A stretch of DNA of 64,000 bases from Halobellus rarus. Its GTDB lineage: Archaea; Halobacteriota; Halobacteria; Halobacteriales; Haloferacaceae. A program made the translations under genes and the position numbers. This document shows, one piece after another, positions 49,754 to 58,848 of the stretch. Where the stretch lies: NCBI RefSeq assembly GCF_024494595.1, contig NZ_JANHDI010000012.1, positions 1 to 64,000 on the forward strand, written 5' to 3'. Every line of letters starts with the position of its first letter. The first letter of the stretch is position 1. Under the pieces are notes generated by a model. That model saw only the letters and a list, made by a program, of their open reading frames with translations, had not been told where the DNA came from and ran no database searches.

Positions 49754-51100
49754 TCAGACCGCGTCGTCCAGTTCCAAGAGACGGTCCCGCAGTTCCGCCG
49801 GCGAATCGGCGAACAGTCGACACATCGCTTCCTTCCCCACCGCACCGCGGTCGTAGATCGCGTCGGGGACCGTCTCGCGGCCGGCCATCGCCCGCTCGAC
49901 CGTCCAGGCCATCGTCCCGCCCGCCCGCGCTTCGGTCGGGTCGGCGTCGGGTTCGGCCGCGCGGTCCACCTCGACGGCGTCCAGTTGTCCATCGGCGGCC
50001 GCGGCGACGGCGTCGTCGAGTCGGACGTTGGCCGCGGCGATAACGGACGGATCGTGGTCCCGGGCGGCGAGCAAGAGCCGGGCGACGTGGCTGGACGCGC
50101 CCAACCGGGGGCAGCCTGCGGGGGTGACGCCGTCGCCGGTCCGGTGGAGCCGCCCCTCGACGGCGGCCACCTCGTCGGTATCCGTCGCGTACGGTGTCGC
50201 GACGGCGACGTTCAAGCCCACCTCGGGAACGAGCGCGGAGACGTCGCGGTGCCGGAGCGCGTTGACCACGTTCCGTACCGCTTCCAGCGCGTCGTAGCGG
50301 GCGGCGTCGTTTCGGATCCCCGCCGCGTGGTGGACAGGCCCGGCTCCCTCGCCGACGTCGAGGCCGTACCGGACCCCCCGGTCGACGAGCGCCTCGGCGC
50401 GGTCGACGGCGGCGTGCAAGTCCTCGCCCGAGGCGAGGCCCGCGGCGACGGCCGAAGAGAGCGTACACCCGCTCCCGTGGGTGTTGTCGGTGTCGAACCG
50501 GCGTTTCCGGAACGTCCGCGTCTCACCGTCGGCGTACAGGACGTCGACGAGTCCGTCGTCGTTCAGGTGCCCGCCCGTCACGAGGACGGCGTCGGGTCCG
50601 TCCGCGGCGATCCGCTCGGCGACCGATCGCATCTCCCTTTCGTTTCCGACGTCCGCTCCGACCAGGACTTCCGCCTCCGGGAGGTTCGGCGTGACGAGCG
50701 TCGCTCGCGGAAGCAGTTCGGTCTGGAGCGTTTCCTCGGCCTCCGGTGCGAGCAGTCGGTCCCCGCTCTGGGCGACCATCACGGGATCGACGACGAGCGG
50801 CAAGTCGTAGTCGGCGAGGCAGTCGGCGACCGTCTCGATGATGGGAGCAGAGCTGAGCATCCCCGTCTTCGCCGCACCGACGTCGAAGTCCTCGGCGACG
50901 GCGCGGATCTGCGCTTCGATCACGTCCGTTTCGACGTCGTCGATGGCCTCGACGCCCCGCGTGTTCTGCGCGGTGACGCTGGTCACGGCGCTGGTGCCGA
51001 AGACGCCCATCGCCGCCATCGTCTTCAGATCGGCCTGGACGCCGGCACCGCCGCCGCTGTCCGAGCCGGCGATCGTGAGCGCGACGTCGCGCTCGGTCAT
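49754..51100 (-). CDS. thiD: Bifunctional HMP(-P) kinase / thiamine-phosphate synthase (ThiDN)
   Basis: 448 residues in two parts. ThiD (1-265): [19 protein letters not shown] (HMP-binding), [15 protein letters not shown], and [19 protein letters not shown] with the kinase anion hole. ThiN (about 270-448): the archaeal thiamine-phosphate synthase, with [18 protein letters not shown] and [19 protein letters not shown]. Haloarchaea use this fusion instead of ThiE. It makes thiamine phosphate. It follows tenA by 3 bases on the same strand. Confidence 0.94.
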   Translation of the reverse strand: MTERDVALTIAGSDSGGGAGVQADLKTMAAMGVFGTSAVTSVTAQNTRGVEAIDDVETDVIEAQIRAVAEDFDVGAAKTGMLSSAPIIETVADCLADYDLPLVVDPVMVAQSGDRLLAPEAEETLQTELLPRATLVTPNLPEAEVLVGADVGNEREMRSVAERIAADGPDAVLVTGGHLNDDGLVDVLYADGETRTFRKRRFDTDNTHGSGCTLSSAVAAGLASGEDLHAAVDRAEALVDRGVRYGLDVGEGAGPVHHAAGIRNDAARYDALEAVRNVVNALRHRDVSALVPEVGLNVAVATPYATDTDEVAAVEGRLHRTGDGVTPAGCPRLGASSHVARLLLAARDHDPSVIAAANVRLDDAVAAAADGQLDAVEVDRAAEPDADPTEARAGGTMAWTVERAMAGRETVPDAIYDRGAVGKEAMCRLFADSPAELRDRLLELDDAV

Positions 51101-51103
51101 CCC

Positions 51104-51787
51104 TCAGACCACCTCCGCGCTCGCACGCTCGTGCGGCCACCGCTCCTCCGTGTAGGCCATCTCCCAGAAGGCGTATTCGAGTTCGGCGCTCCGACGGAAA
51201 GCGGTCTCCATCTCGTCGCGTAACGATGGATGCTCGGCCGCGCAGTGATCGACCAACCCCCGCATCCAGGCGACGGAGTCGCGGAACGACTCGCTCGTGT
51301 ACTCCTCGACGAACGGGGTATAGCGGTGCTCGCCGTCGCCGAGTTCGGCCATATGCTCGGCCACGTCGAGATAGCCCTGACCGCAGGGGTAGACGGCCGC
51401 CGCACCCACCGGGAGGGGTCTTTCCCGGGCCGACCGGAGCAGATAATCCGTGTACGCCTCGCAGGTCGGGGCCTTCCGGACGGTTTTCAAATCGCCCGGA
51501 GTGAGCCCGTAGTCGCCGGCGAACGACCGGTGGAGGTCCATCTCCTCGTCGACGATGGCGTTGGCCACCTCGAAACAGTGACCCATCGTCGTCTCGGCGG
51601 TCGCCTTCGTTCCGAGGAGCGCGAACGTCCGCGCGTAGTCCAGCAGGTAGCGGTAGTCCTGTTCGAGCCAGGTGCGGAACGCCGCCTCGTCGAGGTTCCC
51701 GTCGGCCAGTTCGCGGACGAACGGGTGGCGCTTCTGTGCGTCCCAGAGGTCTTCGCCGACGTCGAGGAGGTGGTCGCTGAAACCCAT
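51104..51787 (-). CDS. tenA: TenA-family thiaminase/aminopyrimidine aminohydrolase
   Basis: 227 residues, all-helical. [31 protein letters not shown] (as [17 protein letters not shown]) is the N-terminal signature; [18 protein letters not shown] has the conserved Cys; [14 protein letters not shown] the late acidic residue. TenA releases HMP from salvaged thiamine parts, feeding ThiD in the same operon. The ATG at 51787 was chosen because a TATA-like GTTATATC (51812-51819 on the minus strand) lies ~28 bases before it; an upstream ATG would be too near. Confidence 0.92.
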   Translation of the reverse strand: MGFSDHLLDVGEDLWDAQKRHPFVRELADGNLDEAAFRTWLEQDYRYLLDYARTFALLGTKATAETTMGHCFEVANAIVDEEMDLHRSFAGDYGLTPGDLKTVRKAPTCEAYTDYLLRSARERPLPVGAAAVYPCGQGYLDVAEHMAELGDGEHRYTPFVEEYTSESFRDSVAWMRGLVDHCAAEHPSLRDEMETAFRRSAELEYAFWEMAYTEERWPHERASAEVV

Positions 51788-52002
51788 ATTCGTCCGAAAC
51801 ACACGAGCCAGACCAGATATAACTAACGAATACCACTAAGTTGTTTCCGCGGTGATCGCCTATACGGCTCTGGGACTGGGTGACCCTCCAGGCGCTCGTC
51901 GCGAACGGGACGATGTACCCCGAGACCGTTGGTCTACAGCGACGACCCTCGATCGAGCGAAAATGAGAGAGCGAGTCCCGGCTCTCAGGAGTCTCGACGT
52001 CG

Positions 52003-53685
52003 TCAGTCCGCGGCAGTGGACGCTGCCCCTCCTCCGACGTCCGGGACGACGCCGTTTTCCGTCCACCCGCGGGTCTCGTAGTAGTCGTCGAGCGCCGCCG
52101 CGAAGCCTTCTATCTCGTAGGGGAGCCGGTCGTCCGCCCGATCGAACCCACGCTGGTTGTTGAAGTGCCGCTCCAGTTCGACGGTCCGAGAGCCGACGTC
52201 CAGGAGCGCGTCGTAGTCCGCGTCGAACAGCGCCTCGAACCGATCCGGCGTCATAAAGTCGCGCGAGAACCGGCAGACGACCCCGCAGTCCTCCAGCGCC
52301 CGGGTGTTCTCCAGTTCCACGAGTTTCTCGGCCTTCGCCGTGTCGAGGCCGTCGGGATCGAACGCGTCCTGACGCGGGACGAGCGGGTACTCGTAGGCGT
52401 AAAAGGTGGCGTACATGTGATCCGCACCGCGGTTGGCCGTCGCGAAGGAGAGGCCCTGACCGTTGAGTCCACGGCCGTCGTGGGCGGGGAACTCCAGTCC
52501 CTTGACGGTCCAGTTTTCGATCCCGAGTTCCTCGTGGGCGCGATCGATCCCCTCCGCGAGCGTGTCGCCGACGCCCTCCCGATGGGCGATCCTCTCGACG
52601 GTCTCGCGGACGAGGTCGGCGTCCCCGAAGGCGTCCTGGCTGGCCAGGTAGCCGGCGACGGTGTCGCCGCAGGAGATCACGTCCATCCCGAGGCGGTCGC
52701 ACAGTTCGTTCGAGCGCATCACGTCGACGATGTCGTCGATGCCGCAGTTGCTGCCGAAGGACATCACCGTCTCGAACTCCGGCCCCTCCGTCTCGACGCC
52801 CGAGGCCTCGTCGCGGGTCGGGAGTTTGCAGGCGAAGGCGCACTGCGAACAGGTCCCCTTCTTGTACTTCTTCTCCTCGACGCGGTCGCCGTTGATGCCC
52901 TCGACACCCTCGAAGGACTGCTCGGCGAAGTAATAGGAGGGCAGCGCGTCGGCTTCGTTCGCGAGGTCGGTGACCGACGTCGTTCCCTGCCGCTTCATAA
53001 TGTGGTCGTCGGTGGCGGCCTCTCGATGGACATCCATCTGGACCGACGGGATCTCGACGCCCGAGTCGGCGCCGCCCTCGAAGGTGAGGAGTTTGACGTT
53101 CTTCGCCCCCAGCACCGCGCCGAGGCCGCCGCGACCGAAGGCGCGCGACTCGCTGGTCATAATCGACGCGAACCGGACCCGGTTCTCCCCGGCGGGACCG
53201 ATACAGGCCGTGTGTTCCGCTTCGAGTCCGTGCTCGTCGGCGGCGTACGCGACGACCTCGGGGACTTCCGCCCCCTCCAGTTCCGGAACCGCCTCGAACT
53301 CGACGCCGTCCTCGCGGACGTGGACGGCCAGGAGTTCGTCGCTCTCGCCGGTCACCTCCACGGCGGCGTGACCCGTCCCGACGAAGTTCCGCGAGAGGAA
53401 CCCGCCGGCGTTCGACGAGAAGAGCCCGTCGGTCAACGGGGAGACGCCCGTGCAGTTCATCCGACCGGTGAACGACATCCGCGACGCCTGCATCGGCCCG
53501 GTCGTGAAGAACAGGCTGTTCTCCGGACCGAACGGGTCGGCGTCGAACGGGATTCGGTCGTGCGCGAGCGCCGTCGCGACCCCGCGACCCCCGATGTACT
53601 CGGAGAGCGTCTCCTCGATCGGTTCGGTCGCGGTCTCCCGTGCACCCACGTCGATCGTTCGCAGCGGTCCCTGCGTGTGCAGCAT
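52003..53685 (-). CDS. Aldehyde:ferredoxin oxidoreductase family protein
   Basis: 560 residues, a tungstopterin enzyme. YIGGRGVATALAHDRI is the start of the AOR cofactor domain. The 4Fe-4S cluster ligands are CSQCAFACKLP (Cys-x2-Cys-x3-Cys) and a late Cys in EDCGVVCRFSRD. FGRGGLGAVLGAKNVK and DGRGLNGQGLSFATANRGADH (as GQGLSFATANRGADH) bind the pterin. It oxidises aldehydes to acids with ferredoxin. The ATG at 53685 is supported by a TATA box (TTTTATTA on the minus strand, 53709-53716). A start at 53697 would add MELR. Confidence 0.93.
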   Translation of the reverse strand: MLHTQGPLRTIDVGARETATEPIEETLSEYIGGRGVATALAHDRIPFDADPFGPENSLFFTTGPMQASRMSFTGRMNCTGVSPLTDGLFSSNAGGFLSRNFVGTGHAAVEVTGESDELLAVHVREDGVEFEAVPELEGAEVPEVVAYAADEHGLEAEHTACIGPAGENRVRFASIMTSESRAFGRGGLGAVLGAKNVKLLTFEGGADSGVEIPSVQMDVHREAATDDHIMKRQGTTSVTDLANEADALPSYYFAEQSFEGVEGINGDRVEEKKYKKGTCSQCAFACKLPTRDEASGVETEGPEFETVMSFGSNCGIDDIVDVMRSNELCDRLGMDVISCGDTVAGYLASQDAFGDADLVRETVERIAHREGVGDTLAEGIDRAHEELGIENWTVKGLEFPAHDGRGLNGQGLSFATANRGADHMYATFYAYEYPLVPRQDAFDPDGLDTAKAEKLVELENTRALEDCGVVCRFSRDFMTPDRFEALFDADYDALLDVGSRTVELERHFNNQRGFDRADDRLPYEIEGFAAALDDYYETRGWTENGVVPDVGGGAASTAAD

Positions 53686-53739
53686 ACGAAGTTCCACTCG
53701 GGGCTCGGTAATAAAATGGTGGCATAGATATGCCGGTGT

Positions 53740-54408
53740 TCAGACGGCACCGACGGCCCTGACGGGAGCGCCGTCACCACGGAGCGCCAGGGGATAGGCT
53801 CGGAGTTCGAACCGGTCCTCGACCGCGTCGAGCCCGGTGAGATTCTCTAGGACGAGACAGTCGGCTTCGAGTAGCGCGTGGTGGGCGGCGAACCCGTCCG
53901 GTTCGTCGCTGTCGGCCGCCGGCGTCGGCGTCGGATCGGGGTTCAGCGTGTCGGAGGCGACGGCCAGCCCTTGGTCGGCACATCGCCGCGCGGCCGCCGG
54001 TGAGAGGTACGGATGGTCGAGATATCGGTCGGACCCCCAGTGGGCGTCCCAGTCGGTCCAGAAGACCAGACACTCCGCATCCGCTGTGGGAACGCGCTCT
54101 GCGGGGACCGGTTCACGCGCGCCGAGATCACGGCAGTCGACGCGGACCGCGTCGAAGACGAACCGGTCGAGCGGGTACTCATCGAGCGTCTTTCCGTCCG
54201 GAATGACGTGTGATGGCGCATCGATATGTGTGCCCGTGTGACTGCCCAGTTCGACCGCTGAGACGCGGTATCCGTCGTCTTCGTGCGACGCGTGGTCGTG
54301 TACTGCCACGTCCGGATCGCCGGGATACGTCTGCATCCCCGTCGTGATCGGATGAGTCAAATCGACGTGCATTCCAGTGGTCGTTCGTCTCACGGGTACG
54401 TAAGCCAT
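53740..54408 (-). CDS. Cyclase / kynurenine formamidase-family hydrolase
   Basis: 222 residues. DLTHPITTGMQTYPGDPDVA is the family start and the metal motif is GSHTGTHIDAPSHVIPDG (His-x3-His-x-Asp). A later His and Glu complete a Zn or Mn site (AAHHALLEADCLVLENLTGLD). These enzymes open amides or N-formyl groups, e.g. N-formylkynurenine. It is divergent from the symporter, and the 118 bases between hold an NrpR-type site. The ATG at 54408 is used because a TATA-like AATAAAAATT sits ~20 bases upstream; an ATG at 54372 (MHVDLTHP) is the alternative. Confidence 0.86.
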   Translation of the reverse strand: MAYVPVRRTTTGMHVDLTHPITTGMQTYPGDPDVAVHDHASHEDDGYRVSAVELGSHTGTHIDAPSHVIPDGKTLDEYPLDRFVFDAVRVDCRDLGAREPVPAERVPTADAECLVFWTDWDAHWGSDRYLDHPYLSPAAARRCADQGLAVASDTLNPDPTPTPAADSDEPDGFAAHHALLEADCLVLENLTGLDAVEDRFELRAYPLALRGDGAPVRAVGAV

Positions 54409-54463
54409 GCTACTTTCCACCACAATTTTTATTAGGTTCGTCTCACTCTGCTTCTCTTGATAT

Positions 54464-54477
54464 GGTAATTCATTACC
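54464..54477. promoter_or_regulatory. Candidate NrpR operator (GGTA-N6-TACC)
   Basis: GGTAATTCATTACC is an inverted repeat with GGTA-N6-TACC spacing, the form of NrpR operators in methanogens. It lies ~30 bases after the TATA-like TTTTATTA (54427-54434) of the symporter promoter, i.e. at the likely transcription start. Confidence 0.55.
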
Positions 54478-54526
54478 ACCATCGACGACGAACGAGCAAT
54501 CGGCTCGCGGATCGAGGTGATCGGAC

Positions 54527-56035
54527 GTGGTAACGCAACTTACGGGGGCGGGCCTGCTCGTCGCCTGGGGGGGTGCAATGATCGCTCTGAGCTACTACAT
54601 TTACCGGCGACAGTCGGTGAACGACACTGAGGAGTTCATCACCGCGGGCGGCCGGGCTCAGGTCGGCCTGACCACCGCCTCGTTCGCAGTGACGTGGATG
54701 TGGGCGGGCGATATTCTCGGCGTGCCGCAATACGTCGGAATCACCGGCGTTGCAGGCACTTGGATGTACGCCGCCCCCGCCGTGCTCTCCTCGTTCGTGG
54801 TCATCCCCTTCGCGCTTCGGATGCGCAAACTGTTCCCGCAGGGACTGACGTACAGCGAATACTTCATCGAGCGATTCGGGAATTTGGCGCATCTCGTCGT
54901 GATCTTCGTGATCCTGTACACGATGGTTCTCGGCGGGGTGATCCAGCTGTTCGTCGGTGGGACGGTCATCGGTGGATTGACCGGAATCGATCCCAACATC
55001 GTGATGGCAGTTCTGATGGGCGTCATCGGAGTGTACATCCTGCTCGGCGGCCTCTGGGGGTCGATGACGACCGACTTCGTCCAGTTCGTCAGCGCGCTCG
55101 TGTTGACCTTGGTCTTCGTCCCGCTGTTGCTGCTTGAGACGGGTGGACCGGGGCAGGTGTACGAACAGATGGTCGCGAACCTCGGGTCGCAGGCCTCGTC
55201 GTTCCTCTCGATGGCGAATTTTAACGCCATCGAAGACCTGTTCCTCCCCTACGCGCTCGGGCTGGGCGTGTGGGGTGTCGTCTCGCTCGCGACCTGGCAG
55301 CGCGTGTTCGCGGTCCGCCGCGACAAGACGTCGCGGTTCCTCACGATCGGCGGAATCGGCGTATTCACCACCATCGCGATGTACTCCGTCATCGGATTCG
55401 TCGGCCTCGCGGCGTTCACTGACGTCGCACCGGGCAACCTCTCGATCGAAGCGCTCGGCCTGATGCCCGACTGGGCGGCGATCCTGTTCCTCCTAGTGGC
55501 GCTTATGGTCCTGGGGTCGTCCGTCGACTCGTATCTGACGGCTATCGCCAGTCTCACCTCGCGCGACATCTACTACCGCCACCTCAATACTGGGGCATCG
55601 GACGATCAGCAACTCCGGGTCGCTCGCGGCGCTTCGATCGGATTCGCGATCGTCATCTTCGTCGCGACGGTGTTCGCACTGGGATCGATCAGCTTCGTTC
55701 AACTCCTACTCATCGGTGGGATCGGCGCGTCGGCGCTGGTCGGACCGTTCGCGCTCTCGCTGTTCTGGAAGAAGGCTTCTCAGGCCGGGTTCGTCACCGG
55801 CGTGGTCGTCTCACAAATCGTCACGGCCTACCTGCTCGCGGCGAGCTACGGTATTGTCGTCAGCACGCCGGCGCTCAAACTATGGGAAATTATGGCCGTC
55901 GGACACTTAGTGTCGACGGGACTCACCGCGATCCTCAGTGCGGCGTCACCGGACGACTTCCACTTCGAGTCGATCGCTCAAGAGGGGTCAGAGGTCGTTG
56001 CCGACGGCGGCGTCAAGGGAGGTGACAACAAATGA
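54527..56035 (+). CDS. Sodium:solute symporter (SSS) family transporter
   Basis: 502 residues, ~13 spans. FAVTWMWAGDILGVPQYVGI, GLTYSEYFIERFG and LGSSVDSYLTAIASLTSRDIY match the SSS core, with the conserved Ser-Ser/Thr Na+ site in the last (VLGSSVDSYLTA). It should take up an organic solute with Na+. The GTG at 54527 has a strong Shine-Dalgarno (GAGGTGATC, 5 bases before), so this mRNA is leadered unlike most neighbours. The next gene overlaps by ATGA. Position between a cyclase-type hydrolase and aminotransferase/ureohydrolase genes suggests a nitrogenous substrate. Confidence 0.93.
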   Translation: MVTQLTGAGLLVAWGGAMIALSYYIYRRQSVNDTEEFITAGGRAQVGLTTASFAVTWMWAGDILGVPQYVGITGVAGTWMYAAPAVLSSFVVIPFALRMRKLFPQGLTYSEYFIERFGNLAHLVVIFVILYTMVLGGVIQLFVGGTVIGGLTGIDPNIVMAVLMGVIGVYILLGGLWGSMTTDFVQFVSALVLTLVFVPLLLLETGGPGQVYEQMVANLGSQASSFLSMANFNAIEDLFLPYALGLGVWGVVSLATWQRVFAVRRDKTSRFLTIGGIGVFTTIAMYSVIGFVGLAAFTDVAPGNLSIEALGLMPDWAAILFLLVALMVLGSSVDSYLTAIASLTSRDIYYRHLNTGASDDQQLRVARGASIGFAIVIFVATVFALGSISFVQLLLIGGIGASALVGPFALSLFWKKASQAGFVTGVVVSQIVTAYLLAASYGIVVSTPALKLWEIMAVGHLVSTGLTAILSAASPDDFHFESIAQEGSEVVADGGVKGGDNK

Positions 56036-56262
56036 TGAGTCAAGGCCTCTTTACGGGAATGATCGTGCTGTTCTGGCTGGCGGAAGCGCTCTTCGGAGCG
56101 CTCGTCGTATACTGGTTCCTCACCCAGGGGTTCGACAGCGACGCCGACACGGCCAGGGACGGACCGGTCGAACTGGAGGACAGATCGGAAACGTTGCGAT
56201 CGCTGGGGATGTGGGCCGTCTTCTTCGCTGTGATCATCCTCGGGATCATCGTCGGAGCGTAG
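56032..56262 (+). CDS. Small membrane partner of the SSS symporter
   Basis: 76 residues. One span near the N-terminus (FTGMIVLFWLAEALFGALVVYW, read as TGMIVLFWLAEALFGALVVY) and one at the C-terminus (WAVFFAVIILGIIVGA), with an acidic loop between (DSDADTARDGPVELED). It overlaps the symporter by 4 bases, so it is probably an obligatory small subunit, as found for several bacterial and archaeal SSS and TRAP systems. No family name is assigned. Confidence 0.78.
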   Translation: MMSQGLFTGMIVLFWLAEALFGALVVYWFLTQGFDSDADTARDGPVELEDRSETLRSLGMWAVFFAVIILGIIVGA

Positions 56263-56324
56263 TCGCGCTCCCCACCCTGGCCCACCACAGTTAGACGTCC
56301 TCGCCGCGCGCCGGCCTTCCCAAG

Positions 56325-57287
56325 CTACAGTCGTTCGCGAAGCGTATGGGCCGATTCGAACGCGCTCCGTGGTCGCAGTCCGTCCAGGGAGTTCCACTCC
56401 ACGAGCAGGTCGTGCTCGTGTAACAACGCGAAGGCCATCTCACCGACCCCGCCGTAGGTGAGTGAGGCGAACTCCCACCCGGTCGATCCTGCGGGAACCT
56501 GACCGCCCTCACGGGGGCGGTGGAAGTCCAAGACGCCCCCGAGTTGGCCCTGTGTCGCCGCCGAGAGGTCCCGCGCCTCGTCGAAACGAGTTAGCGGGAA
56601 CTCCCGATTGTCGACGATCAGGACACCTTCCCGACCGTTCAGGATCGCGTCGACGTCTGTCCGTCCGGCCTCAACGAGCAGGCGAACGACATCCATCGTC
56701 GACCCCTCCCCGCTTATCGCGTCGATGTATCGATTGACCGCTCCGTCGTACTCGACGAGTCCGGCCGTGACGAGTCGAGCGTTGATGCCGCGCGAGAGGA
56801 GAACACCGTCGAGCGTGATGCTCGATGGAACCGCGAGTTCGATCTCTGCGCCGTCCTCGACCACTGAAACAGGGACTGGTCCGACTGTCGACTCGTGGAG
56901 CCCAGTCAGCAGGTCGAACGTTTCCGCTGTCCGATCTTTCGGAACTCGCCCGGTCGCGGCGACCACCTCGCCGCTGTCTTCCACAGGGTCGTAGGTCACC
57001 TCGCTGGTTAGGGTGGCGATCCGTTCCCGGATCTGTTCGAGTCGTCCGTTGACGTCCCCGCGTTCGAGTTCCTCGCGACCCTCGGGCGTCAGTCGACGTC
57101 CCTTTCCCGTCACTTTCTCGGTCAGATTCTCCTCGTCGAGCTCGGCGAGCATCAGCCGAATCGTCCGGTCCTTGATGGTGTATCCCCGCTGCTGCATCAG
57201 ATCGACCAGCCGGATGCTCCCGATCGGTTCGTTATCGTCGATCAGGCGGAGCAGATCATGCCGCCGCCTCTCTCCCCCGGTGGCCAT
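56325..57287 (-). CDS. NrpR-type transcriptional regulator (single DUF128 domain)
   Basis: 320 residues. Residues ~8-75 are a winged helix of the HTH_12 type (LLRLIDDNEPIGSIRLVDLM, DRTIRLMLAELDEENLTEKV, KGRRLTPEGREELE). A single NrpR (DUF128) effector domain follows (about 95-310) with GLHESTVGPVPVSVV and GVLLSRGINARLVTAGL-type landmarks. In methanogens NrpR represses nitrogen-assimilation genes and is released by 2-oxoglutarate. This copy lies between the symporter and aminotransferase operons, and GGWA-N6-TWCC sites lie in both promoters. It likely represses both and possibly itself. Confidence 0.88.
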   Translation of the reverse strand: MATGGERRRHDLLRLIDDNEPIGSIRLVDLMQQRGYTIKDRTIRLMLAELDEENLTEKVTGKGRRLTPEGREELERGDVNGRLEQIRERIATLTSEVTYDPVEDSGEVVAATGRVPKDRTAETFDLLTGLHESTVGPVPVSVVEDGAEIELAVPSSITLDGVLLSRGINARLVTAGLVEYDGAVNRYIDAISGEGSTMDVVRLLVEAGRTDVDAILNGREGVLIVDNREFPLTRFDEARDLSAATQGQLGGVLDFHRPREGGQVPAGSTGWEFASLTYGGVGEMAFALLHEHDLLVEWNSLDGLRPRSAFESAHTLRERL

Positions 57288-57347
57288 TGCTTACCCGGAA
57301 CCACGACAGGGACAAATAAAAAGCCTCCACAACGGGAGCCGGTAAGT

Positions 57348-57361
57348 GGAAATATATTACC
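57348..57361. promoter_or_regulatory. Candidate NrpR operator (GGAA-N6-TACC)
   Basis: GGAAATATATTACC fits GGWA-N6-TWCC with mixed half-sites. It lies 61 bases upstream of the NrpR-like gene's start, between the divergent regulator and aminotransferase genes, so it may serve autoregulation. Confidence 0.45.
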
Positions 57362-57493
57362 GGGTACTTTTCCCATCGAGTTCTCCAAGTTGAACGGAGC
57401 CAGACTCCGATATAGTTCGACTAGCTGTCCCGTCGGTGTCGTTATTCCGACCTCAAGATTTTTCATTACATCGTTCGAAAACCCAGTAACGGT

Positions 57494-57507
57494 GGAATAA
57501 TAGTTCC
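57494..57507. promoter_or_regulatory. Candidate NrpR operator (GGAA-N6-TTCC)
   Basis: GGAATAATAGTTCC is exactly GGAA-N6-TTCC, the operator described for Methanococcus NrpR. It ends 8 bases before the ATG of the class III aminotransferase, where bound protein would block transcription. Confidence 0.55.
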
Positions 57508-57515
57508 GCATAAAT

Positions 57516-58847
57516 ATGTCAGGGAAAATAGACCACGAGTTGACGAACGAAGACATCGAAGCACAGTACGACGAGTATCTGATGCCCATCTGGAAGAACC
57601 TCAACGTCCCAGTCAAGCGTGCGTCCGGGAGTACGGTCGAGGACTTCGAGGGCAACGAATACCTCGACGTGTTCTCGGGGATCTCAGTGACCAACGCGGG
57701 CCACAACAACGAGGCCGTCGTCGAGGCGGCCAAAGAGCAACTCGACGAGTTCGTCCACGGGTGTACGTACGTCCATCCGAATCAGCCGGCCGCGGCGCTC
57801 GCCGAGCGACTCGCCGAGGTCACGCCCGGTGATCTCCAGAAGACCTTCTTCTGTAACTCCGGTACCGAGGCGGTCGAGGGTGCGATCAAACTCGCACGGA
57901 AGTACACCGGCTCGAAGGAAGTCCTGGCGCTGGAGATGTCGTTCCACGGTCGGACTCTCGGATCACTGTCGCTGACGGGCAACAAATCCTACAAGGCGGA
58001 TATGGCCCCGACGATCAACGACGTCGCACACGTCGCCCCGCCGTACGCCTACCGCTGTCAGCTGTGCGACGGTGGGCCGTGCTCGTGCGCTTGCGCCGAG
58101 GACGTCGAGCGCGTGATCAACACGCACACTTCCGACGACCTGGCGGCCGTCGTCGTCGAACCCGTGATGGGCGAGGGCGGGATCATCGTTCCGCCGGAGG
58201 GGTGGCTCTCTCGCGTGAAGGAGATCGCCCACGACCACGGCGCACTCCTCGTCGTCGACGAGGTACAGGCCGGATACGGCCGGACCGGCGAGATGTGGGC
58301 CTCGGACCACTTCGACGTTGTCCCCGACATTATGCCGCAAGCGAAGGGCATCGCAAACGGCCTCCCGCTCGGCGCGTTCACGGCCAGCGCGGAGGTCGCA
58401 GACGCCTTCGAAGCCGGCGACCACCTGTCGACGTTCGGCGGCAACCCCGTCGCGTGCGCCGCCGCGTTGGCGACGATCGACGAACTCGAGGGCGGCCTGA
58501 TCGAGAACGCGAGCGAGCAGGGTGCGTGGTTGAGTGAACGGCTCACGGAACTGGAAACGGAGTACGACGTGGTCGGCGACGCGCGGGGGCTGGGGCTGAT
58601 GCAGGGGATCGAACTGGTCGATCCCGACGAAACGGGGCCGATGGACGTCGCGCCCGCGCCCGACGCGAAGTTCGCGAAGGCCGTCGGAAAACACCTCCGA
58701 GAGCAGGGAATCATCATCGGTGTCGGCGGCTTCCACAAGAACGTGATGCGGTTCCAACCGCCGCTGTCTATCTCGCGCGAGCAGCTCGAACGCGCCGTCG
58801 AGGGACTCCAAACGGCCATCGAAGCGACTCGTGACGGGGGCGCGTGA
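57516..58847 (+). CDS. Class III aminotransferase (GABA/ornithine type)
   Basis: 443 residues. FCNSGTEAVEGAIKLARKYTG (113-133 region) binds PLP phosphate, VVDEVQAGYGRTGEMWASDH holds the ring Asp, and the Schiff-base Lys is Lys277 in PQAKGIANGLPLGAF. HLSTFGGNPVACAAALA closes the site. Residues 181-193 (CQLCDGGPCSCAC) hold five cysteines, a possible metal loop. It should transfer the terminal amino group of an omega-amino acid to 2-oxoglutarate or pyruvate. Only one base separates it from the ureohydrolase, so the amine is likely the ureohydrolase product. An exact GGAA-N6-TTCC site precedes the start. Confidence 0.9.
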   Translation: MSGKIDHELTNEDIEAQYDEYLMPIWKNLNVPVKRASGSTVEDFEGNEYLDVFSGISVTNAGHNNEAVVEAAKEQLDEFVHGCTYVHPNQPAAALAERLAEVTPGDLQKTFFCNSGTEAVEGAIKLARKYTGSKEVLALEMSFHGRTLGSLSLTGNKSYKADMAPTINDVAHVAPPYAYRCQLCDGGPCSCACAEDVERVINTHTSDDLAAVVVEPVMGEGGIIVPPEGWLSRVKEIAHDHGALLVVDEVQAGYGRTGEMWASDHFDVVPDIMPQAKGIANGLPLGAFTASAEVADAFEAGDHLSTFGGNPVACAAALATIDELEGGLIENASEQGAWLSERLTELETEYDVVGDARGLGLMQGIELVDPDETGPMDVAPAPDAKFAKAVGKHLREQGIIIGVGGFHKNVMRFQPPLSISREQLERAVEGLQTAIEATRDGGA

Positions 58848-58848
58848 G

